64,000 bases of DNA from Alphaproteobacteria bacterium (GTDB taxonomy: Bacteria > Pseudomonadota > Alphaproteobacteria > RF32 > CAG-239), in assembly GCA_017635595.1 (NCBI GenBank), contig JAGBLF010000031.1, forward strand, positions 1-64,000. The letters run 5' to 3'. Shown here one piece after another: positions 51,560-59,401 of the stretch. The translations under genes and the position numbers were made by a program. Within the stretch, counting starts at the first letter, position 1. Every line of letters begins with the position of its first letter. The notes below the pieces were generated by a model. It was not told where the DNA came from, ran no database searches, and was given only the letters and a program-made list of their open reading frames with translations.

Positions 51560-52709
51560 GTTTACGTTTAACAAATTTTATGATTGTATCGGCAGCATTT
51601 TCACTTGGGGTTTGTTCGTCCATACCGAGGAGTTTGCGAACTTTATCGAAACCTTCCATTTGGCGGTGATAAATCGGTTTGCTGGCCAAAAATTGCTCGA
51701 CATACGACATAATATTCGCCGGATTGCAATCTTGCTGCAAAAGTTCCGGCACAATTTCACGTCCGAGCAGAATATTGGTCAGATTGACGTATTGAATATG
51801 GATAAAATGGCGGGCAATCCACTCGGTTAATTTAGGTACTTTATAAGCAATAATATGCGGAATATTAATAATCGCCAACTCTAAAGCCACCGTACCGGAA
51901 GCGGCTATGGCTACATCGGCATCCTGAAAAGCGTTGCGTCGATTATCTTCGCCTTCGACAATCGTAATCGGCAAACCGGAAGCCTTGACCATTTTGTGCA
52001 CTTTTTCCGAAACCGTGCTGACGGTCGGAATGGCAAACGAAAAATCTGGATATTTTTTATGCATGGTTTTAACAACTTCCAAAAAATCCGGCAACAAGCG
52101 ATCGACTTCGTTATGGCGTGAGCCTGGCAAGACCAGCATTAAGCGGTTTTTTACCGGAATTTTATTAGCCTTTTTGAATTGGCCGCGGAAATTGCCGTTA
52201 ACGAGAGTGCTTTCAATCACCGGATGCCCGACAAACACCGTTTCCAAATGATACGGCGTAAAATATTTCGGTTCATTCGGGAATAAAGTGAGCAATAAAT
52301 CGATATATTTATACATGGTGCGGGCGCGTTTTTTCTTCCAAGCCCAGACTTGCGGCGCAACATAGTGCACTTGCGGAATATTCAGGTTGAGTTTGCGGAT
52401 TCTTTTATGAATGCGTGCCGAAAAACTCCAACTGTCGATGGTAATAATCACATCCGGTTGTACACGGACAATATCGGCAACCGTTTCGGACATGCGGCGC
52501 AGAATCCGCGGAATGCTCGGAATAACCTCGGCTATGCCCATAACCGCCAGTTCACTGACATTAAACAGCGATTTTAGGCCTTGCGCCTGCATACTTTCAC
52601 TGCCCAAGCCGAAAAATTCGGCTTTTTTATCCTTAGTGCGAATCGCTTTCATCAAGCGGCCGCCTAAGGCATCACCGGACGGCTCGCCGGCAATTAAATA
52701 ATACTTCAT
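51540..52709 (-). CDS. lpxB: lipid-A-disaccharide synthase
   Basis: 389 aa GT-B glycosyltransferase (GT19) joining lipid X and UDP-2,3-diacylglucosamine. Motifs: IAGEPSGDALGGRLMKAI (5-22), ELAVMGIAEVIP, VHYVAPQVWAWKKKRA, VFVGHPVIE and LPGSRHNEV, and the donor-site AASGTVALELA. It overlaps lpxI by 4 bp and comEC by 20 bp, forming the operon lpxI-lpxB-comEC. Confidence 0.96.
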   Translation of the reverse strand: MKYYLIAGEPSGDALGGRLMKAIRTKDKKAEFFGLGSESMQAQGLKSLFNVSELAVMGIAEVIPSIPRILRRMSETVADIVRVQPDVIITIDSWSFSARIHKRIRKLNLNIPQVHYVAPQVWAWKKKRARTMYKYIDLLLTLFPNEPKYFTPYHLETVFVGHPVIESTLVNGNFRGQFKKANKIPVKNRLMLVLPGSRHNEVDRLLPDFLEVVKTMHKKYPDFSFAIPTVSTVSEKVHKMVKASGLPITIVEGEDNRRNAFQDADVAIAASGTVALELAIINIPHIIAYKVPKLTEWIARHFIHIQYVNLTNILLGREIVPELLQQDCNPANIMSYVEQFLASKPIYHRQMEGFDKVRKLLGMDEQTPSENAADTIIKFVKRKHEENMA

Positions 52710-53545
52710 TTATTATCCTCCGTCGGGGTAATTCCCGTAATAAACATACCGTATTTGTCAGCAAGCTTAATGACTTCCGGCTCGTTGACAATCAGCGCGT
52801 TGCCGGCATGGACGGCTATACCGCGCATTCCGGCTTTATGCAAATTTTCAATAGTTGTTGTGCCGATGGTCGGTAAATCGATTCGCATATCTTGCTGCGG
52901 TTTGCGTAATTTGACTAAAATACCGCCGGCACCTTTGCGTTGATACGTGCCGCAACGTTCGATTAATTTATCGGTGCCTTCAATACCTTCAGCACCTAAA
53001 ACCAAGCCCTGCTGAACGATAACCGATTGTCCGACATCCAAACGCCCGAGGGTTAAAGCCACTTCGATACCACGCTCGATATCCGCCAAAGCCTGCTTAT
53101 CCGGCTTGGTTTTGGTCAGCAGACCTTTTTTTACCAGCAATTCCGGCATAACTTCGTGAATACCGACCACACGCATATTTTCCGATTCGATTTCGGTGAT
53201 TAGGGCACGCAAAATCCCGTCATCGCCGAGCGATTTAAAACCGATTTTGGCAAAAAACGCCGTGGTACGCAAATCCGGTACCAAATCGGCAAAAGACGGG
53301 CGATGAATGGTGCCGATCATCACAATTTCTGCAACTTTTTCATCGGCCATGGTCTTAAAACCGGTGCCGGCTTGCCCGATACGAATCCATTTATGCGGAA
53401 TATTCGGTGAAAAGACAGCTTTGTCGGCATTGTTTTCGATAGCCAACACAAAGTAGTCGCGATTAGTTTGAATGCAATGATTTATCAGAATTTGCGGTAA
53501 AATTCCGCCGCCGGCGATAATGCCGAGTTTTCTTTTGGTTACCAT
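52706..53545 (-). CDS. lpxI: UDP-2,3-diacylglucosamine diphosphatase LpxI
   Basis: 279 aa. LpxI replaces LpxH in most Alphaproteobacteria and hydrolyses UDP-2,3-diacylglucosamine to lipid X and UMP. Family features: IIAGGGILP (9-17), WIRIGQAGTGFKTM, KSLGDDGILRALI with the catalytic Asp region, VVGIHEVMPELL, and the C-terminal GTTTIENLHKAGMRGIAVHAG. First gene of the operon with lpxB. Upstream 190 bp contain the divergent promoter of the orphan gene at 53733. Confidence 0.95.
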   Translation of the reverse strand: MVTKRKLGIIAGGGILPQILINHCIQTNRDYFVLAIENNADKAVFSPNIPHKWIRIGQAGTGFKTMADEKVAEIVMIGTIHRPSFADLVPDLRTTAFFAKIGFKSLGDDGILRALITEIESENMRVVGIHEVMPELLVKKGLLTKTKPDKQALADIERGIEVALTLGRLDVGQSVIVQQGLVLGAEGIEGTDKLIERCGTYQRKGAGGILVKLRKPQQDMRIDLPTIGTTTIENLHKAGMRGIAVHAGNALIVNEPEVIKLADKYGMFITGITPTEDNK

Positions 53546-53655
53546 AATTAACAGCCGTTTATATGTTTAAGTTGGTTTGATATTATCAAATATGCCGATA
53601 AATACAAGTTTTTTTTAAATAATCGAAAAAAGTTGATTTTTTTATAAATAAAGAG

Positions 53656-53684
53656 TTGACAAAAATAATTATGTATGTTATAAA
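53656..53684 (+). promoter_or_regulatory. consensus promoter of 98-aa orphan gene
   Basis: TTGACA (53656-53661), 17-bp spacer, TATAAA (53679-53684). Leader of about 42 nt, AU-rich, no Shine-Dalgarno. Confidence 0.8.
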
Positions 53685-53732
53685 AATAGACAAATAATAA
53701 TCATTTATAAACATATTAAACTTTTAAGCATT

Positions 53733-54029
53733 ATGACAAACGTTAGAACAAACAACGGTAGTGAGAAATTAGTGAATGTCGCAGGCATGATGGTCACTCC
53801 AGACAAAGTTGAAGCACGCCTTGCAGCTCTTGCCCGCGGTCGTCGTATCCACCAGGAGATGGTCCAGGCACAGAATGAGCTTCGTGCCGAGGAAACCGCA
53901 CATCTGCTTGAGCGCGGCTACACGCAAGTTGAGATAAACAACTTGTTCCGCCAGCGCCACTTGGAGGACTTGGAATATCGTGGTTTCGGTGTATCCAAGA
54001 GAGTACCCCGCGTGAAGCGCCCTGCCTAA
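53733..54029 (+). CDS. 98-aa orphan protein, helical
   Basis: Family not recognised. A short N-terminal stretch is followed by a strongly helical, Arg/Glu-rich section (about 22-80) with coiled-coil potential, and a basic tail (SKRVPRVKRPA) that could bind nucleic acid. Base use stands out: 53821-53880 counts 60% GC and 53881-53940 53%, against about 38% in a typical neighbour stretch counted the same way. Consensus promoter, AU-rich leader without Shine-Dalgarno, terminator 21 bp after the stop. The composition suggests foreign origin; the clean regulatory signals suggest it is expressed. Confidence 0.65.
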   Translation: MTNVRTNNGSEKLVNVAGMMVTPDKVEARLAALARGRRIHQEMVQAQNELRAEETAHLLERGYTQVEINNLFRQRHLEDLEYRGFGVSKRVPRVKRPA

Positions 54030-54050
54030 CTACCCTAGAGTCTTACTCGG

Positions 54051-54090
54051 AAGAGGTTTTCAGCTAAAAAGCTGTTAACCTCTTTTTTTT
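54051..54090 (+). terminator. terminator after 98-aa orphan gene
   Basis: AGAGGTTTTCAGCT / AGCTGTTAACCTCT imperfect 14-bp stem, 4-base loop, eight Ts. Confidence 0.9.
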
Positions 54091-54130
54091 GCGCTCGTAA
54101 CCAAAGCAGTGCGAATATTAAAAAAAAGTG

Positions 54131-54159
54131 TTGACAAAATAAGGAAAAAGCGTTATAAA
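54131..54159 (+). promoter_or_regulatory. consensus promoter of 111-aa orphan gene
   Basis: TTGACA (54131-54136), 17-bp spacer, TATAAA (54154-54159). Leader of about 54 nt, AU-rich, no Shine-Dalgarno. Confidence 0.8.
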
Positions 54160-54219
54160 TACGCCAATTCTTCAATTATATAGATTATTATTTATTCTTT
54201 TATTCAATATATATTGACT

Positions 54220-54555
54220 ATGAACACAAGCTTTGACAAAGTGGTGGTTCTGATTCAAGTGTCGGAACACCTACCGTTCAACCAGCGACCCCACATTTTG
54301 GACTACGAAAATGAGCATATCTTGCACATTTTCCCGTGCTTCAAGACGGTCGATGGTGCTTATGCAGATTTGCGGACCGGAAAAAAGATGAAAAAGACGG
54401 AAAATATGGAGGAATGGAATGTGTTGACAGGAACCGTTTTCCAGTATCCCGATAACAAGAAATTCTTGATTTCCCGCCGCTATGCAGATCGACAGCTATT
54501 GGTTCTGGAAACAGACGAGGTCAGATCTACAATGATCTTACGTAAAGTAAAGTAG
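54220..54555 (+). CDS. 111-aa orphan protein, beta-rich
   Basis: Family not recognised. Soluble, mixed alpha/beta or beta-rich, with many aromatic and charged residues; no signal peptide. 54241-54300 counts 52% GC, well above the host genes. It has the same promoter, Shine-Dalgarno-less AU leader and nearby terminator as the orphan gene just upstream, so the two are separate tandem units rather than an operon. ATG 54220 is preferred; TTG 54214 adds two residues. Confidence 0.62.
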   Translation: MNTSFDKVVVLIQVSEHLPFNQRPHILDYENEHILHIFPCFKTVDGAYADLRTGKKMKKTENMEEWNVLTGTVFQYPDNKKFLISRRYADRQLLVLETDEVRSTMILRKVK

Positions 54556-54576
54556 TTTATGGTCTCGTGTGTATAC

Positions 54577-54619
54577 AAAAAAGGCTTTTTCCTCAATAAC
54601 GCGGGAATAAGCCTTTTTT
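54577..54619 (+). terminator. terminator after 111-aa orphan gene
   Basis: AAAAAAGGCTTTTTCC / GGGAATAAGCCTTTTTT imperfect stem with T-run, 21 bp past the stop. Confidence 0.85.
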
Positions 54620-54643
54620 GTTTTTTGGTGGTTAGTAAAAAAA

Positions 54644-55074
54644 CGGCTGGGATTCTCGACACGGCTTTGCTTGGCAAGAATGACATTTTTAATAATACAG
54701 TCATCATTGCGAAAGCGAGGATCTCGGCCGAATCATAAAGTAGCCGGGATTCTCGACACGGCTTCGCCGGTCAAGAATGACATTTTAATAATACAGTCAT
54801 CCTTGCGAAAGCGAGGATCTCGGTCGAATCATTAAGCAGCCGGGATTCTCGAGCCGTTGGCTCAAGAATGACATTTTTAAAACATTACAGTCATCCTTGC
54901 GAATGCGAGGATCTCGGCCGAATCATTAAGAAGCAGGGATTCTCGACACGGCTTTGCCGGTCAAGAATGACATTGAATAGGCCGGGATTCTCGACACGGC
55001 TTCGCCGGTCAAGAATGACATTTTTAATAATACAGTCATCCTTGCGAAAGCGAGGATCTCGGCCGAATCATTAT
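54644..55074. repeat. array of two alternating palindromic repeats (A/B)
   Basis: No gene in 54556-55252. Module A (about 50 bp, GGGATTCTCGACACGGCTTC then CCGGTCAAGAATGAC) begins near 54644, 54743, 54838, 54934 and 54980. Module B (about 45 bp, TCATCCTTGCGAAAGCGAGG then ATCTCGG) follows most of them, near 54699, 54800, 54889 and 55034. Both are hairpins. A-B period is about 96 bp. One A copy has a shortened loop (CGAGCCGTTGGCTCAAG). Remaining 55075-55252 is AT-rich leader of the prepilin gene. Confidence 0.85.
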
Positions 55075-55252
55075 TTGCCGCGGTGTGATAAAAGTTATAT
55101 ACCTCTTATAACTATGCCTAAAGTTATATGCCCTAAGTCGTATTGCAAAAAAAATAAATTCGTGTTATTAATGAAATTGTAATAAATTAAAATGTATGCT
55201 GAGTCAGCTTTGTTTAACAGACAAGCGAACTAAATTTAAAAGGAGAAAAACA

Positions 55253-55921
55253 ATGAGAGTTAATGAATCCGGTCGTTCAATGATTGAAATGCTCGGCGTG
55301 TTGGCCATTATCGGTGTGTTATCGGTTGGTGGTATTGCCGGTTATTCAAAAGCTATGACCAAATATAAAACAAATAAAGTTGTTGACCAAATGACAATGA
55401 TTGTTACCAACATTCGTACATTGTATGCTCAACAAACAACTTATAACGGTTTGAATAACGTAAATGCTATTAATATGGGTGTTATTCCGGATGAAATGGG
55501 TACCGATGCCAGTACGGGTAATTTGGTAAATGCTTTTGCCGGTCCGGTATTTATCAGTCATGCTAAATTGTCTTCAAATACTGTAACAGATCCGAATGGC
55601 GATAAAGCTTTCGTTTTAACATATTCAGGTTTACCGCGTGAAGCTTGCGTTACTTTGGCTACAGGTGACTGGGGGTCAGGTTCTTCAGCCGGTTTGGTCG
55701 GTGTAGGTGCTTATGGTACAGCTAAAACCGCAGCTGAACCAGAAAATACTCGTTTGGTTTTGACTGATACAGCTTCTTGTGCCGGTGCAGCAGCGGCCGG
55801 TAGTGCAGTTGCTTGTCCTGGCGGCTCTAATACACCGGTTCCAATGCAAGTTAGTAAAGCAGCTAGTGCTTGTTCTTGCGGTACAGCATCTTCATGCTCA
55901 ATTACATGGAAATACTACTGA
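55253..55921 (+). CDS. type IV prepilin-like protein between repeat arrays
   Basis: 222 aa. Prepilin site SG/RSMIEML with Glu at +5 and Arg at +1, helix GVLAIIGVLSVGGIAGY, then a globular domain rich in Ala, Gly, Thr and Ser with REACVTLATGDW and the C-terminal CSCGTASSCSITWKYY. It is the most Ala/Gly-rich of the four and looks like a major subunit. AAAGGAGA is seven bases before the ATG. A terminator follows at once, so it is monocistronic, with arrays of A/B repeats on both sides. No perfect CtrA box is seen upstream. Confidence 0.85.
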   Translation: MRVNESGRSMIEMLGVLAIIGVLSVGGIAGYSKAMTKYKTNKVVDQMTMIVTNIRTLYAQQTTYNGLNNVNAINMGVIPDEMGTDASTGNLVNAFAGPVFISHAKLSSNTVTDPNGDKAFVLTYSGLPREACVTLATGDWGSGSSAGLVGVGAYGTAKTAAEPENTRLVLTDTASCAGAAAAGSAVACPGGSNTPVPMQVSKAASACSCGTASSCSITWKYY

Positions 55922-55944
55922 TATCTTGATTTGATATCATAATC

Positions 55945-55979
55945 AAAAAAGTCTCTGAGGCGATTCGGAGACTTTTTTT
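55945..55979 (+). terminator. terminator after prepilin gene
   Basis: AAAAAAGTCTC / GAGACTTTTTTT stem with internal loop of 12 bases. Confidence 0.85.
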
Positions 55980-55984
55980 GATTC

Positions 55985-56275
55985 AGCCGGGATTCTCGAC
56001 ACGGCTTCGCCGGTCAAGAATGACAGTTTATGTTTTAGTCATCCTTGGACTTTTTATTTTTTTTACAGTCATCCTTGCGAAAGCGAGGATCTCGGCCGAA
56101 TCATTAAGCAGCCGGGATTCTCGACACGGCTTTGCCGGTCAAGAATGACATTGAATAGGCCGGGATTCTCGAGCCGTTGGCTCAAGAATGACGTTTTAAA
56201 ACATTACAGTCATCCTTGGACTTTTTATTTTTTTAGTCATCCTTGGACGTTAGTCCGAGGATCTCGGCTATTTTC
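55985..56275. repeat. second A/B repeat array
   Basis: Fills the 360 bp between the prepilin and transketolase genes. Module A copies near 55985, 56112 and 56158; full B near 56072; truncated or variant B (TCATCCTTGGACTTTTTATT; TCATCCTTGGACGTTAGTCC) near 56038, 56205 and 56237. The last B variant is the stem next to the tkt stop and may act as its terminator. Confidence 0.85.
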
Positions 56276-56283
56276 TCAATGCC

Positions 56284-58248
56284 TTATAAGTATTTTTTGG
56301 TTGCCGCAACAATATTTTCAGCCGTAATGCCGAAGTGCGCATAAACTTCATCGCCTTTGCCGGAGGCGCCGAAGCTATTCATACCGATAACAGTACCTTC
56401 TAAGCCGACATAACGTTCCCACCCGTAAGTGGCTGCCGCTTCTATGGCAATGCGCGGGGCCGTGCCTAAAACAGCCTTTTTATATTCAGGCTCTTGTCTG
56501 TCAAATAATTCGGTACACGGCATAGATACGACATTGACACCGATACCCTCATTAGCCAGTTGCTTTTGGGCGGCAACGGCCAAAGATACTTCGGTACCGG
56601 TTGCAATTAAGGTAGCTTTAACCGGTAATGTCGAAGCTGAGATAATATAGCCACCTTTGGCTGTAAGATTCTCTTTACTATCTTGTCTTAATGTCGGAAC
56701 GCTTTGGCGCGATAAAGCCAATATGCTCGGCGTATGCTCGGATTCGATTGCCAACTGCCAGGATTCGGCTGTTTCAACCACATCGCAAGGGCGAAATGTG
56801 TTGATGTTCGGCATGGCGCGATATGAAGCCAAGTGTTCAATCGGTTGGTGTGTCGGGCCGTCTTCGCCGACACCGATGGAGTCGTGCGTTAAAACATAAA
56901 TAACTCTTGTTCCCATTAAAGCCGATAAACGCATTGCCGGACGAACATAGTCGGAGAATACGAAGAATGTTCCGCCGTAAGGAATAACACCGCCGTGTAA
57001 AGCCATACCATTCATAATGGCACCCATGACGTGCTCTCTGATACCGTACATCACATTATTGCCGTTATAATCGGCGGCAGTAATGGTTTTCATGCCGTTG
57101 ACAAAGGTTAAGTTAGAGGCGGCTAAGTCGGCTGAACCGCCGATGATTTGGGGAATATACGGAACAATGTTTTCTAAGCACATTTGCGAGGCTTTGCGGG
57201 TTGCAACTTTTGTTTGCTCTTTAATGGTTTTTTCTTTGAGTTCGTTAAGAGCTTTATCCCAATTTTGCGGCAATTCATCATTAATATAAGCATTAAACTC
57301 TTTATTAGCTTCGGATTTTTCTAACCATTCCCGATATAATGCGGCCGATTTTTGACCGGCAGCACGCCATGTGGCCATAACTTCGTTCGGAATTTCAAAC
57401 GGTTCGTATTCCCAACCGAGTTGTTTTTTCATCAAAGCCAGTTCTTCGGCTCCGAGCGGTGAACCGTGAACTTTAGATGTTCCTTGCTTGTTAGGGGCAC
57501 CGAAACCGATGGTTGTTTTGCAGGCAATCAATGTCGGTTTATCCGATTTCTGAGCCTGTTCAACAGCCTGCATTATTTCATCATAATTATGGCCGTTAAT
57601 TTTGATAACATTCCAGCCGACAGCCTTAAAACGCGCTTCCTGATCGGTGGCGTTTGCTTTGTCAACGGTGCCGTCAATAGTGATATTGTTATTATCCCAA
57701 AAGACAATTAATTTGTTTAATTTCCATAAACCGGCTAACGATATGGCCTCTTCGGAAATACCCTCCATTAAACAACCGTCGCCGCACATAACATAAGTGT
57801 AGTGATTGCATAAATCATCGCCGAATTTGGCGTTGATAACGCGTTCGGCCAATGCCATGCCGACCGCCGAAGATATACCTTGTCCGAGCGGACCGGTTGT
57901 CATATCAATACCCTCTAGATGGCCGTATTCCGGATGTCCGGCGGTTTTCGAACCGAGCTGACGGAAGTTCTTGATATCATCCAGCGTAATATCCGGATAA
58001 CCCAAAAGATAAAATAACGAATACAACAGCATAGAACCGTGACCGGCCGATAAAACAAAACGATCGCGGTTAAACCAACGCGGTGCGTCCGGATTAATAT
58101 GTAAGTATTTGCCAAACAATACGGCGGCGACATCAGCCATACCGAGCGGCATTCCCGGATGTCCGGAGTTGGCTTTTTCAATCGCTTCGGCACTTAAAAA
58201 TCGAATCGCATTTGCCATTTGTTGCAGTTTTTGATTGTTCAAACTCAT
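56284..58248 (-). CDS. tkt: transketolase
   Basis: 654-aa thiamine-diphosphate enzyme of the non-oxidative pentose phosphate pathway. Motifs: SGHPGMPLGMADVAAVLF, TGPLGQGISSAVGMALAE, the ThDP-binding GDGCLMEG...NN element, and HDSIGVGEDGPTHQPIEHLA in the pyrimidine domain. Length is typical. Followed downstream on the minus strand by repeats; upstream come the RNA methyltransferase and diguanylate cyclase genes, each 8-11 bp apart, so all three may be one operon. Confidence 0.96.
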   Translation of the reverse strand: MSLNNQKLQQMANAIRFLSAEAIEKANSGHPGMPLGMADVAAVLFGKYLHINPDAPRWFNRDRFVLSAGHGSMLLYSLFYLLGYPDITLDDIKNFRQLGSKTAGHPEYGHLEGIDMTTGPLGQGISSAVGMALAERVINAKFGDDLCNHYTYVMCGDGCLMEGISEEAISLAGLWKLNKLIVFWDNNNITIDGTVDKANATDQEARFKAVGWNVIKINGHNYDEIMQAVEQAQKSDKPTLIACKTTIGFGAPNKQGTSKVHGSPLGAEELALMKKQLGWEYEPFEIPNEVMATWRAAGQKSAALYREWLEKSEANKEFNAYINDELPQNWDKALNELKEKTIKEQTKVATRKASQMCLENIVPYIPQIIGGSADLAASNLTFVNGMKTITAADYNGNNVMYGIREHVMGAIMNGMALHGGVIPYGGTFFVFSDYVRPAMRLSALMGTRVIYVLTHDSIGVGEDGPTHQPIEHLASYRAMPNINTFRPCDVVETAESWQLAIESEHTPSILALSRQSVPTLRQDSKENLTAKGGYIISASTLPVKATLIATGTEVSLAVAAQKQLANEGIGVNVVSMPCTELFDRQEPEYKKAVLGTAPRIAIEAAATYGWERYVGLEGTVIGMNSFGASGKGDEVYAHFGITAENIVAATKKYL

Positions 58249-58259
58249 TATTTTCTCCT

Positions 58260-59393
58260 TTAATATTTTTCAAACAGGGCGACCAGCTCAAAGTGATCGG
58301 CATAAACAAATTGGTCTACCATCGTAATGTTTTTTATTTTAAAATCGCCCTCAATTAAAGCATTGGCATCATTTATAAATGTATGCGGATTACATGAAAT
58401 CGCAACGATTTTCTGCGGTTTATCCGCCGGATTCATTGCGGCTATCTGCCGAACCTGAGCGGCGGCACCGGCACGCGGCGGATCAAAGACAATAATATCA
58501 AAATCTTTTAATTCGGTCGTATCAAGCGGATATTTAAATAGGTTCTTTTGTATGATTTTAATGTTTGGTATCGTCAAATGATTTATGGTCTGTTTAAAAC
58601 TTTCCAATAAATCCGGGGCCGAATCAACGGCGGTAATTTTGTTTTTGATGTTATCCGACAGCGGATAAGAAAAAGTGCCGACACCGCAGAATAAATCGGC
58701 AATATTGCCGGTATGCGTATCTATGTAACGCCGTACGGTATCGGTCAGGGCCTTTTCACCGGCGCAAGAAGCCTGTAAAAAGGTGCCGGTCGGAATAAAG
58801 ACATTATGGCCGCTTATATTAATGTAAGGTTTGCTTTTTTCGATAACGGTTTCCGGTTTGCCGCCTTTAATTTTTACCGAAAAGCGGATAACATTATCGG
58901 TATTGATAAAGTCACATATCAGCATACGTTGTTCAAGATTTATTTGTTCGTCGATTTCGAGTAAAACGTCTATACCGTTGGCGGCTGCAATAACCCAAAT
59001 GTCGCCTTGTGTAACGGATTTGGTTTGAATTTTGTTTTTAATTTTTTGTGTTATTTTAACGGTGCAGAAATCCGCCAGAAATGATTTAAGTGCCGGCAGA
59101 ATTTTATTAATTTCCGGCGTTAATGACATACATTGTTCAATGTCGATAATATCATGACTTTTTGCGGCATTAAACCCGAATTTCAGTCTGTTTTTGCCGT
59201 ATGCAAATGTAAATTCGGCACGACGGCGATTACCGTCGGCAATAAATATCGGTTCGCTGATGGAAATATCCGTTTGTCGGATACCTTTCAAAATATGCTC
59301 AAACTTAGAAATTTTGAATTTGCGGTAGTCTTCCTGATTCAGGTTTCGTAACGGACAGCCGCCGCAAACGGGTTGATATGGACATGTTGTCAT
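58260..59393 (-). CDS. TrmA/RlmD-family RNA m5U methyltransferase
   Basis: 377-aa class I SAM methyltransferase. The N-terminal CPYQPVCGGC (Cys4, Cys10, Cys13) with a later Cys in DIEQCMSL supplies the 4Fe-4S ligands of RumA-type enzymes. SAM-binding is DLFCGVGTFSYPL; catalytic motif is ISCNPHTF; DPPRAG is the family signature. The TRAM domain seen at the N-terminus of E. coli RlmD is missing, as in RlmC and many alphaproteobacterial members. Target is probably a 23S rRNA uridine. Eleven bp before tkt. Confidence 0.88.
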   Translation of the reverse strand: MTTCPYQPVCGGCPLRNLNQEDYRKFKISKFEHILKGIRQTDISISEPIFIADGNRRRAEFTFAYGKNRLKFGFNAAKSHDIIDIEQCMSLTPEINKILPALKSFLADFCTVKITQKIKNKIQTKSVTQGDIWVIAAANGIDVLLEIDEQINLEQRMLICDFINTDNVIRFSVKIKGGKPETVIEKSKPYINISGHNVFIPTGTFLQASCAGEKALTDTVRRYIDTHTGNIADLFCGVGTFSYPLSDNIKNKITAVDSAPDLLESFKQTINHLTIPNIKIIQKNLFKYPLDTTELKDFDIIVFDPPRAGAAAQVRQIAAMNPADKPQKIVAISCNPHTFINDANALIEGDFKIKNITMVDQFVYADHFELVALFEKY

Positions 59394-59401
59394 TTATTTT
59401 C

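Noticed and set aside
54644-55074. Possible CRISPR array from regularly spaced repeats
   Set aside because: Two different repeat modules alternate, the intervals are themselves repeats rather than unique spacers, lengths vary, and no cas gene is near.
54868-55182. 104-aa open frame across the repeat array
   Set aside because: It is the translation of A/B repeats; no ribosome binding site and repetitive protein content.
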